From IMG/VR virus record IMGVR_UViG_3300006922_000042, positions 1 to 46,796 of that record: 46,796 nt of DNA; one strand, 5' to 3'. The stretch comes from a virus. How positions within the stretch are numbered: position 1 is the first letter of the stretch; each line of letters starts with the position of its first letter. This document shows, one piece after another, positions 21,970 through 29,646 of this stretch. The notes under the pieces were generated by a model. That model worked only from the letters and a program-made list of their open reading frames with translations. It searched no databases and was not told the origin of the DNA. The translations under genes and the position numbers were made by a program.

Positions 21970-23643
21970 ATGGCAGGTTATACAAGACAGGATACTGCAA
22001 ACAACATTGCCAATGGTAACGTTATTGATGCAGATGATTTTGACGCAGAGTACAATGCAGTAGAAAGTGCTTTTAATGCCTCTACAGGGCATAAGCACGA
22101 TGGTACTGCTGGTGAAGGCGCACCTATAACTAAGGTTGGCCCAAGCCAAGACCTCATTGTGTCGGGTACTAATGTCTTACCTAAAACAACAAACACCTTA
22201 GATCTAGGCTCAACGGGTGCAAAGTTTAAAAATAGCTTCTTCGATGGCACTGTAACAACAGATGATCTTGCTGTAACGGGTGGTTCTGTTCTTACTGGTA
22301 ACGCTACCGTAGGGGGAACACTAGGTGTGACAGGGGCAGCAACGCTGTCTAGTACAGCAGCCATTACAGGTAACACTACAGTAGGAGGTACATTAGGGGT
22401 TACGGGAGCATCTACGTTAGCCAGTGCTGCAGTTACAAATAATGCTACAGTAGGCGGTACTCTTGGTGTTACTGGTAATAGTACCATTGGTGGTACCCTT
22501 GGCGTAACGGGCCAGATTACAGGTAATGTAACAGGTAATGTAACTGGTAACACAGCAGGTACACATACAGGTGCTGTAACAGGTAATGCATCTACTGCAA
22601 CTGCATTACAAACTGCAAGAAGCATTACTATTGATGGAGATGTAGATGCTAGTGCTACAAATTTTGATGGTACAGGCAACATTACCCTTACAACAACTTT
22701 GGATACAGTAAACTCTAATGTAGGCTCGTTTGGTAGCTCTACAGCTATACCTGTTGTTACTGTAAATGGTAAGGGTTTAGTTACGGGTGTAAGCACTGCT
22801 AATATCACTACCGCATTAACTGTGGGCGCTGATAGTGGTTCTAACGATAGTGTAGCTCTAGCTACAGACACTTTAAACTTTGCTGGTACTGCTAATGAAA
22901 TTGAGACTGCAGTAAGCAACAACCAGATTCAAATTGGTTTACCTAGCGCAGTTACAGTAGGTAGCCTTAATACATCAGGTAATGTTATTGTTGGAGGAAA
23001 CTTAACTGTATCAGGCACCACTACTACAGTAAACACTGAGACTATTAACTTAGCTGATAACCAGATCTTATTAAATTCTAATGAAACGGGTACTCCTTCA
23101 CAGAATGGTGGTATTGAGATTGAACGTGGTACATCTGCTAACAAAACCCTTGTATGGAATGAAACAAGTGATAAGTGGACTGTAGGAAGTGAGACGTTTG
23201 TAGCGGGTACGTTTGAAGGCAACCTTACAGGCAATGTAACAGGTAACACAGCAGGTACACATACAGGTGCTGTAACAGGTAACGCTTCTACTGCTACAGC
23301 TTTAGCTACATCACGTACTATTAGTCTTACAGGTGATGTATCAGGTAGCGCTTCTTTTAACGGTACAGCTAATGCTACTATTACTGCAACTGTAGCGGAT
23401 GACAGCCATAATCATGTTATATCAAATGTCGATGGCTTACAGACTGCATTGAATGGTAAAGCAGCCCTTGCAGGTAGCTCTTCACAATCATTCCAAGCAT
23501 CTACTATTGATTTAGGTGATTGGACAATTACTCAATCTGGATCTGATTTAAAGTTTGCTTATCAAGGCACAGACAGACTTAAACTAACGAGTGCAGGTGC
23601 GCTTACAGTAGAGAATGATGTAACAGCATTTGGTAGCGCATAA
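21970..23643 (+). CDS. Repetitive tail fibre protein (557 aa)
   Basis: The N-terminal 70 residues (MAGYTRQDTANNIANGNVIDADDFDAEYNAVESAFNAS) are a virion-attachment region common in marine phage fibres. Residues 95-200 repeat ATVGGTLGVTGAxTL units, then GNVTGNTAGTHTGAVTGNASTATAL appears twice (about residues 190-210 and 420-445). The end resembles other fibre trunk ends. A trimeric beta-solenoid shaft is likely. A 41-nt exact duplication at 22546-22586 and 23242-23282 underlies the protein repeat and could allow deletion of the part between. It has no S74 chaperone, unlike the fibre at 13555. Confidence 0.75.
   Translation: MAGYTRQDTANNIANGNVIDADDFDAEYNAVESAFNASTGHKHDGTAGEGAPITKVGPSQDLIVSGTNVLPKTTNTLDLGSTGAKFKNSFFDGTVTTDDLAVTGGSVLTGNATVGGTLGVTGAATLSSTAAITGNTTVGGTLGVTGASTLASAAVTNNATVGGTLGVTGNSTIGGTLGVTGQITGNVTGNVTGNTAGTHTGAVTGNASTATALQTARSITIDGDVDASATNFDGTGNITLTTTLDTVNSNVGSFGSSTAIPVVTVNGKGLVTGVSTANITTALTVGADSGSNDSVALATDTLNFAGTANEIETAVSNNQIQIGLPSAVTVGSLNTSGNVIVGGNLTVSGTTTTVNTETINLADNQILLNSNETGTPSQNGGIEIERGTSANKTLVWNETSDKWTVGSETFVAGTFEGNLTGNVTGNTAGTHTGAVTGNASTATALATSRTISLTGDVSGSASFNGTANATITATVADDSHNHVISNVDGLQTALNGKAALAGSSSQSFQASTIDLGDWTITQSGSDLKFAYQGTDRLKLTSAGALTVENDVTAFGSA
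22546..23282 (+). repeat. 41-nt exact direct repeat in fibre gene
   Basis: Positions 22546-22586 and 23242-23282 are identical over 41 bases (encoding GNTAGTHTGAVTGN), 696 bases apart, which keeps the reading frame if the intervening DNA is lost or duplicated (696 is divisible by three). It may drive in-frame length variation of the fibre. Confidence 0.7.
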
Positions 23644-23658
23644 AGAGGATATTAAATC

Positions 23659-24450
23659 ATGTCAGTACCAAGTGGAACAGCAAGTCTAAGCGATATACAG
23701 ACTGAGTTTGGTGGCTCAAACCCTATATCTATGTCAGAGTACTATGACCTACAGTCAAACCCTTCTGGTATACCTTCAAGTGGTGCCCTATCTATTGATG
23801 ATTTTCGTGGTAAGGATAATGTTTATACTCTTACCTCAGATATTTTTACTAGCTCAATAACCCTTACTGCCGATGATATAAACGGTAGTGGTGCTGCTTG
23901 GGTTGGAGTATCTGGCGGCGGCGGCGGCGGTGCTGGTGTAATATATGCTTCATCATCTGGGTTTGGCGCAACGGGATCGGGGGCCCCCGGCGGCGCTGGC
24001 GGTATTCATGGCTTATTTCTTAGTGATGTAACAGATTTAATAGGTGCCTCTTTTGTAGCGGGCAGTGGCGGCGGCGGTTCAAATACGGGCCACACTCCGG
24101 GGTCAAGCGGTAGATCAAGTAGGGGTAGTTCTGGTGGAAGCAGCACTTTCAGTTATGGCAGCGTAACCGCTGGAGGTGGCGGCGGCGGTTTAGGTGGCTA
24201 CAGTGGCTCTGGTGCTAGAGATCCCGGCACTCAGGGATCAGATACGGGTATAGATATTACGGCTTCTATTGCCAGTTACTACTCTGGGAAAGTTACCGCA
24301 GGCACTACAGGGGCTTCACGAGGCTCCGCGGGCGCGGCTGGCCCAAAAGTATTCACAGGGGGCGAAAACACTCCGGGGAATTCTTATGGCGGTTCTGGCG
24401 GTAGCGGTAATCTGACTATAATATACGAAGCCGTGCCACAAGTAACATGA
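23659..24450 (+). CDS. Glycine-rich tail tip / adhesin-like protein (263 aa)
   Basis: The N-terminal 55 residues (SLSDIQTEFGGSNPISMSEYY, then GALSIDDFRGKD) are a virion-attachment motif seen in many marine phage tail proteins. From residue 78 the protein is dominated by poly-Gly motifs (GVSGGGGGGAG, GSGGGGS, AGGGGGGLGGY, GGSGGSGN) separated by short hydrophobic segments, like the polyglycine-II bundles of phage adhesins (T2/S16 gp38 type) that bind outer-membrane proteins. The GGC-rich runs raise local GC. It is likely the receptor-binding tip of the fibre encoded just upstream. Its end overlaps the next gene by four bases. Confidence 0.68.
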   Translation: MSVPSGTASLSDIQTEFGGSNPISMSEYYDLQSNPSGIPSSGALSIDDFRGKDNVYTLTSDIFTSSITLTADDINGSGAAWVGVSGGGGGGAGVIYASSSGFGATGSGAPGGAGGIHGLFLSDVTDLIGASFVAGSGGGGSNTGHTPGSSGRSSRGSSGGSSTFSYGSVTAGGGGGGLGGYSGSGARDPGTQGSDTGIDITASIASYYSGKVTAGTTGASRGSAGAAGPKVFTGGENTPGNSYGGSGGSGNLTIIYEAVPQVT

Positions 24451-24695
24451 CCCAGCTTACACCAGAACAACTAGAAGCTATGATGGACAGAGCCGCTAAG
24501 AAGGGTGCTAGACAAGCCCTGTGCGACTTAGGATTAGCTGACTTAGATGCAGCCAGTGATATTAAAGAATTACGTAGTCTATTAGACTCATGGCGTGATA
24601 CAAAGAAAAGTATATGGAAAACACTCGTACAATTAGGTACAGTTGCAGTACTGACATTCATAGCTACTGCTGTGTGGATGCAAGTAGGCAAGTAA
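24447..24695 (+). CDS. Small membrane protein, DUF6127-like (82 aa)
   Basis: ATGA overlap with the previous stop. Residues 8-55 are a charged helical region (EAMMDRAAKKGARQALCDLGLADLDAASDIKELRSLLDSWRDTKK); residues 58-78 are one membrane span (WKTLVQLGTVAVLTFIATAVWM). The phrase A-x-x-G-x-[RK]-x-A-L ... D-I-x-E-L-R-x-L-L-x-x-W-R matches what I recall of DUF6127, small phage membrane proteins. A role in lysis (holin-like or spanin-like partner) is possible but unproved. Confidence 0.6.
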   Translation: MTQLTPEQLEAMMDRAAKKGARQALCDLGLADLDAASDIKELRSLLDSWRDTKKSIWKTLVQLGTVAVLTFIATAVWMQVGK

Positions 24696-24706
24696 GGATA
24701 AGATAG

Positions 24707-27064
24707 ATGGCTAAACGTTTTGCAGGATTTACACCAGAGCAGCTAGGTAAAATTGATCCTAGCCTTAAAGGTATGCAGTCTGATGAGCAAGAAAAGATTA
24801 TTGCAGCTAACCCTGCCTTAGCAGCCCGTGTAGGTAAAATGACACAGATGGCACAAAAGCGTATAGGCATGGCAGAGGGTGGATTTGTTGATCTGGAATC
24901 GCGTTTAAGTGCCCAACGTAGGGGTTTCTCAGGTGCTGGGCAGGTGCCACCACAGCAATACTTGGTACAAGACCCTTTTCAAAGACCAGACGGTATAACC
25001 CCTAGTCTGGGATCTGGCTATCTCGCAGACGCGCTTCGTCCTGCAATAGGTATAGGTCAATTACCTACACAACTACCTACAGACGTAGCTATTTCATCAG
25101 GTGTACCACCTCACTCACACGGTGGCGGCGGTGAGGTTCTACCAAGCGGCGATTTATCTGGTGGTAATAACCCTGCACCTAATCAGCAACCACAGGATTT
25201 AAAGTCTGTTTTTGAAAAGCAAAAAGAGCTAGACATGGGTTTTGCTCAGATTGATATGGAAGCACAGACTAAAAAGGATGCGCTTCAAGAAGCTCTTACA
25301 ATGAGATATGGTTTTGCAGAAGGTGGCGATACATCTGGTGCAGATGACGATAAAAAGGATAAGCCTGACCCAATGTCTGAGGCAGGTAAGGCTGCTGCTG
25401 GGCTAACTAAAACTGCGCTAGAAAGCCCTGAGACTTTAGTAAAAGATACAGAAGTTAAAGAGACTACAGAAGAACAAAAGAAGGCTGGTGAAATTGCAGA
25501 AGGCACAGGTGAGGCTGCTACTGTAGATGAAGCTGCTGCTACTGTTGCTACACCTGCTGCTGCAGTTACAGCACCTGTAAAAACACCTGCTGCTACTGTT
25601 CTTCCTGAGACTGTTTCTGCAGAAGTAAGTGATACACTCAAGAAGCTAGAGGCTGCTACAGGTAAGCCAAGCTCTGATGCATTAGCAGAAGCTGCTACAA
25701 TGTCACCAGAGAAGCTAAAAAGCTTAGGCCTTACTGTTGAGCAGATTGAACAAGCTCGCCGCGTAGAAGGTGCGCCTACTCGTAAGGTAGAAGCTGGTGA
25801 GATGATTGAAGGCTCCACAGTAGACATGGAGCGTGTAAAGAAAGAAGTAAACTTTGAGGCAGCTACAGGTGCACCATCAACTGATGCTACTGTACAAGGA
25901 CAGCTAACTGGCTTGATGGAAGACTTTGAGGGTGCTGCTCCCCCTGCATGGGCTGCAGGTGCTATGAGGGCAGCGGCTGCACGTATGGCTAGTCGTGGAC
26001 TGTCATCTTCATCTATGGCTGGACAGGCTATCGTACAGGCTGCAATGGAGAGCGCCATCCCTATCGCCTCTCAAGATGCTAAGACTGTTGCAAGCTTTGA
26101 GATGCAGAACCTGTCAAACAGGCAGCAGACTGCTATGTTCGCTGCACAGCAACGCGCTCAGTTTCTAGGCTTAGAGTTTAACCAAGATTTTCAAGCTCGT
26201 GTAACTAACGCAGCTAAGATCTCTGACATTGCCAATATGAATTTTAGTGCAGAGCAACAGATTGCGCTAGAGAATGCTCGTATGGCACAGACTGTTGATA
26301 TAACAAACCTTAACGCTAAGAATGCTAAGATCATGGCTGATGCTGCAGCTATGTCACAGGTAGACATGGCTAACCTCAACAACCGCCAACAAGCTAACAT
26401 ACAATCTGCTAATGCGTTTCTTCAAATGGATATGGCTAACCTGTCCAATGAGCAGCAGACTACAATGTTTGCAGCACAGGCGCAGATCAATGCTATGCTT
26501 TCTGATCAGGCCGCAGAGAATGCTGCTCGACAGTTTAACGCTTCTAGTGAGAACCAAGTAAATCAATTCTTTGCTGATCTAGGAGCACGGGTACAACTCG
26601 CTAATGCTGACCAAGCTAATGCTATGTCACGATTCAATGCAGGTGAGGCTAATGCCTTAGCACAGTTTAACACAGCACAGGCTAATCAGCGTGAGCAGTT
26701 TAACGCTACAAACCGTTTAGTGGTAGCACAGGCTAACGCCCAATGGGCACAAGCATACACGACAGCAGATAATGCAGCTATCAATGAAGCAAACCGTTTA
26801 GATGCTCAGCGTCAGGGGCAGATGACATTGAATGCGTATAATGCTACAATTCAAACGTATCGTGATTTGATGAGTTTTGCTAATACTACAGCAAACAATG
26901 ATGCAGATCGTGCTACATCAATTATGGTGGCTAAGATACAATCAGATGCAGCAAAGTATGGTGCAGATAAAGCAGCACAGGCGGCAGCGTCATCAGCGGC
27001 AGCGGAAAAGACTTCTGGTTTCTGGAATGCTGTTGGTTCTTGGGCTGGCAGCGCATTCGGATAA
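24707..27064 (+). CDS. Large Ala/Gln/Asn-rich internal virion protein (785 aa)
   Basis: Residues 1-60 contain a small helical start (FAGFTPEQLGKIDPSLKGM) and AEGGFVDLESRLSAQRRGF. Residues 150-400 are acidic and low complexity (Ala/Glu/Thr-rich). Residues 410-750 are long helical repeats with cores such as NRQQTAMFAAQ, DMANLSNEQQTTMFAAQ and QFNTAQANQREQFNATN, typical of internal core or ejection proteins of marine podoviruses. It ends AGSAFG. It probably travels into the cell with the DNA, as T7 gp14-16 do. The role is inferred from size, helix content and place. Confidence 0.65.
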   Translation: MAKRFAGFTPEQLGKIDPSLKGMQSDEQEKIIAANPALAARVGKMTQMAQKRIGMAEGGFVDLESRLSAQRRGFSGAGQVPPQQYLVQDPFQRPDGITPSLGSGYLADALRPAIGIGQLPTQLPTDVAISSGVPPHSHGGGGEVLPSGDLSGGNNPAPNQQPQDLKSVFEKQKELDMGFAQIDMEAQTKKDALQEALTMRYGFAEGGDTSGADDDKKDKPDPMSEAGKAAAGLTKTALESPETLVKDTEVKETTEEQKKAGEIAEGTGEAATVDEAAATVATPAAAVTAPVKTPAATVLPETVSAEVSDTLKKLEAATGKPSSDALAEAATMSPEKLKSLGLTVEQIEQARRVEGAPTRKVEAGEMIEGSTVDMERVKKEVNFEAATGAPSTDATVQGQLTGLMEDFEGAAPPAWAAGAMRAAAARMASRGLSSSSMAGQAIVQAAMESAIPIASQDAKTVASFEMQNLSNRQQTAMFAAQQRAQFLGLEFNQDFQARVTNAAKISDIANMNFSAEQQIALENARMAQTVDITNLNAKNAKIMADAAAMSQVDMANLNNRQQANIQSANAFLQMDMANLSNEQQTTMFAAQAQINAMLSDQAAENAARQFNASSENQVNQFFADLGARVQLANADQANAMSRFNAGEANALAQFNTAQANQREQFNATNRLVVAQANAQWAQAYTTADNAAINEANRLDAQRQGQMTLNAYNATIQTYRDLMSFANTTANNDADRATSIMVAKIQSDAAKYGADKAAQAAASSAAAEKTSGFWNAVGSWAGSAFG

Positions 27065-27074
27065 GGATAATATA

Positions 27075-28619
27075 ATGGCTAATCAATACCGCTTTCTACC
27101 TGACTTTAGTGTCTTTGAGAATGATGAACAGAATAATGTATCAACAGAAGATACAAGCTCTTCTATCATGTCTCGTAATAGGCAGGTTGATACAGATGCA
27201 TCAGGTACAGGTGGCGAATTTTTAGAGCGCTTCTATCAAAACCTACGTGGTTCATTTAAGGACGATGATAAGTTTAAACAGACGTTTATGTCTAAGGATC
27301 GCCCTAAGCCTGATATTTCTGAGCTACGATCTTACGTTGACAGGGTTAAAGGCTCTAGTGGTATTGAAGATGCCTTACTTGAAGCCACAGGGATGTATAA
27401 TACTGGTATGCCATCTGATGATAACTCAATGACTATTAAAGATGCACCAGACGGTATCACTATACCTAAGCAACCAGATGTCATGGTAGATGAGCTATCT
27501 TCTGGCTTAGGGTCATACCTACGTAACCGCACCAACAAAGGTTCGTCTTTTGTAGGTGAAGGTGTACAGATGGCTAGTGCAGGGTCTTTATCTATAGAGG
27601 ATATGGATCTAGCTAGAATGATGGCAGGTCAAACCATGAGGAAAGAAGCTGCTGAGATGGGCTTACCTGTGGTTGACATGGAAGAAGAAGCTAAGAAAAG
27701 CGCTGTAGAGGCAGCAAGGGAGAGAGCTAAGAAAGGTATCACACAATCTAAAGGTGCCCCTCAAGGGATTATGTCTCCCAAGGCAGTAGCAGAGGAAGAG
27801 GTAGAAACTGCAGAAGATACTACTCCAGTAGTAGAAGATAGAGGATCTGCGAGAGAAGATGCTATATCTGCTGGGTTAGAGAAAACAGTACCGCCCGGTA
27901 TAAAGTTTGTTAAGGCAGAAAACACTTCTGCAGGAAAAGCTGAAAGAGGTATGTATCAGTACGCATATGAACAGGGCATCAAGGGAGATGAATTACGTTC
28001 ATTTATGGCACAAACCGCACATGAGTCACGTAGATTTGCGAGTATTAGAGAGGGTGGGTATCTTAAAACAAAAGTTAACGGCTCTTGGGTTGAACGTACT
28101 CCTGCACAGATAGCCGCTAAACTTGGAGGTAGTGCTGAAAGAAAAGCTGCCTTTAATGCACTAGCTAATAACAAAGCATTTACTGACGGTACAGACGCGC
28201 AAAAAAATAATATGATATTCGACATATATTATGACGATCAGTATAGAGGTGAGGACTTTAAATTAGGTAATACTGAGGTTGGGGATGGTAGCCGCTACAA
28301 AGGTAGAGGTTACATTCAACTAACAGGCAGGGCAAACTATAGACAAATAGGTGAAGATATAGGCATTGACCTAGAGAATAACCCAGAATTAATGTTAGAC
28401 CCTAAAATAGCCAGAAAAGCAACAGTAGCTTGGTGGAAAAGAAATGTTAGATCAAGAGAGCCTGATTACACTAATACAACACGAGTAACCCAAATAGTAA
28501 ATGGTGGTGACGAAGGCTTAGATGATCGAAAAGAATTGTTTAGCAAGTACAGATTCAATGCACCTCAAACTTCCCTACGCCCTTCTGCTAGACCTGACAC
28601 AAGAGTAGCATCTAACTAA
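27075..28619 (+). CDS. Virion-associated GH19-type peptidoglycan hydrolase (514 aa)
   Basis: ATG 27075 (MANQYRFLPDFSVF) is chosen because AAGGATAATATA precedes it and it follows the previous gene; an open frame upstream belongs to a shadow. Residues 1-270 are disordered/structural. From about residue 290 lies a glycoside hydrolase 19/lysozyme-like domain: AHESRRFASIREGGY with catalytic Glu near 317, then the substrate loop YKGRGYIQLTGRANY at about 408-422, and AVAWWKRN. It should cut peptidoglycan glycan strands, in virion entry and/or final lysis, since no separate endolysin is seen. Confidence 0.82.
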   Translation: MANQYRFLPDFSVFENDEQNNVSTEDTSSSIMSRNRQVDTDASGTGGEFLERFYQNLRGSFKDDDKFKQTFMSKDRPKPDISELRSYVDRVKGSSGIEDALLEATGMYNTGMPSDDNSMTIKDAPDGITIPKQPDVMVDELSSGLGSYLRNRTNKGSSFVGEGVQMASAGSLSIEDMDLARMMAGQTMRKEAAEMGLPVVDMEEEAKKSAVEAARERAKKGITQSKGAPQGIMSPKAVAEEEVETAEDTTPVVEDRGSAREDAISAGLEKTVPPGIKFVKAENTSAGKAERGMYQYAYEQGIKGDELRSFMAQTAHESRRFASIREGGYLKTKVNGSWVERTPAQIAAKLGGSAERKAAFNALANNKAFTDGTDAQKNNMIFDIYYDDQYRGEDFKLGNTEVGDGSRYKGRGYIQLTGRANYRQIGEDIGIDLENNPELMLDPKIARKATVAWWKRNVRSREPDYTNTTRVTQIVNGGDEGLDDRKELFSKYRFNAPQTSLRPSARPDTRVASN

Positions 28620-29062
28620 TGTTTGGCTTACCCCTAGAATTACTGACTATGCTCTTCTCAACAGTGTTGGGGGGAGTAATGTCTATATGGGGTCAGAGCA
28701 TGAAGAACAAGCAAGAGCAGAATAAGATGATGCTTGCTAATGCTCAGTTTAATGCAGATCAAGTCAACTCTGCTAGGGATGCAGGTAAGACAGATAAGCA
28801 CTTTGCATGGACACGTAGAATCATTGCTCTATCTGCTGTGTTCTCTATTATAGTGTTGCCTAAGCTGGTGGCAGTATGGTATCCTGACGTAAGCGTTATT
28901 GTAGGGTACACAGAAGTACAGGGCGGCTTCCTTAACTGGCTGTTTGGCCCTGCAGAAGCAACCCAATGGAAGTACGCTAACGGATTCGTAATAACCCCCT
29001 TAGACACACATATCGTATCAGCCATCGTAGGATTATACTTTGGCGCAGGATTTACAAAGTAA
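28619..29062 (+). CDS. Putative holin-like membrane protein (147 aa)
   Basis: Starts at the stop of the muralytic gene (TAATG). Three hydrophobic segments are visible: residues 1-25 (LPLELLTMLFSTVLGGVMSIWG), 70-90 (RIIALSAVFSIIVLPKLVAVWY) and 128-146 (HIVSAIVGLYFGAGF), with a polar coiled region (residues 28-62) between the first two. The arrangement and position next to the GH19 enzyme match 3-TM holin-like proteins of marine phages. It would form holes that release the enzyme to the wall. Holin call is inferred. Confidence 0.6.
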   Translation: MFGLPLELLTMLFSTVLGGVMSIWGQSMKNKQEQNKMMLANAQFNADQVNSARDAGKTDKHFAWTRRIIALSAVFSIIVLPKLVAVWYPDVSVIVGYTEVQGGFLNWLFGPAEATQWKYANGFVITPLDTHIVSAIVGLYFGAGFTK

Positions 29063-29071
29063 GGCATAAAG

Positions 29072-29644
29072 ATGACAAACTTATTTCAAGGGCCAATTCC
29101 AGGTCAATCTCTAACAGATGAACCACGTAACCATGCATGGGAAAACCCACCTGAGATGGATACAATGGAAGAAGCTGTCATGTACTACATTGATAAGCTT
29201 TCTGATGAAGACTCTATGGATGATCTGGCCCTATTGTTTGACCTTGGAGCTAACATACAGGACGTTACAGAAACCTTGATGATCATGGGTACTATGAAAG
29301 GGTTGCACACCGTTGATGTACAGATGCTGGCTGCACCTATCGTAGGAGCCTATATAAAGGCCGCTATGGTGCCCTATGGTGTTGAGACACCTGAGACAGC
29401 AGTAGATCCAGATAAGCTACGCACAGCGCGTGAGAAGCGCCGCTTAGATGTAATCATTGCAGACGCCATAGAAAAGAGCGTTAAGTCTGGTGAGGATGAA
29501 GGAACAGAGATGCTTCGTGGTATGCAGGATGCTATAGACGAAGAACCAGAAGCAGCAGCAATAGAACAGCCTATGGATAAAGCCCCAGAGGAGCCTATGG
29601 TTGAAGGTGAAACACCGCAAGGTCTTATGGCGCGAGGACAATAG
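29072..29644 (+). CDS. Conserved virion-region protein (190 aa), unknown
   Basis: It opens with FQGPIPGQSLTDEPRNHAWENPPEMDTMEEAVMYYIDKLS, a phrase I recall in proteins of cyanophages and other marine myo- and podoviruses located among structural genes. A helical middle follows (DVTETLMIMGTMKGLHTVDVQMLAAPIVGAYIKAA), then an acidic C-terminal tail (residues 145-190). No function is known to me. It is followed after two bases by a large internal virion protein and may be an assembly or core partner. Confidence 0.65.
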   Translation: MTNLFQGPIPGQSLTDEPRNHAWENPPEMDTMEEAVMYYIDKLSDEDSMDDLALLFDLGANIQDVTETLMIMGTMKGLHTVDVQMLAAPIVGAYIKAAMVPYGVETPETAVDPDKLRTAREKRRLDVIIADAIEKSVKSGEDEGTEMLRGMQDAIDEEPEAAAIEQPMDKAPEEPMVEGETPQGLMARGQ

Positions 29645-29646
29645 AT

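Noticed and set aside
21978-22922. A 314-codon open frame on the minus strand inside the fibre gene
   Set aside because: It is antisense to the repetitive fibre, with Val/Pro/Thr-rich composition expected from reading Thr/Gly/Asn repeats backwards, and has no ribosome site or neighbours.
25285-26058. A 257-codon minus-strand frame inside the internal virion protein gene
   Set aside because: Ala/Ser-rich mirror of the Ala/Glu/Thr-rich sense protein; no motif and no transcription context.
26877-27074. Upstream extension of the GH19 protein to 26877
   Set aside because: The added residues (Gln/Arg/Met-rich) are the out-of-frame reading of the previous gene; ATG 27075 follows an AAGGAT ribosome-site region.
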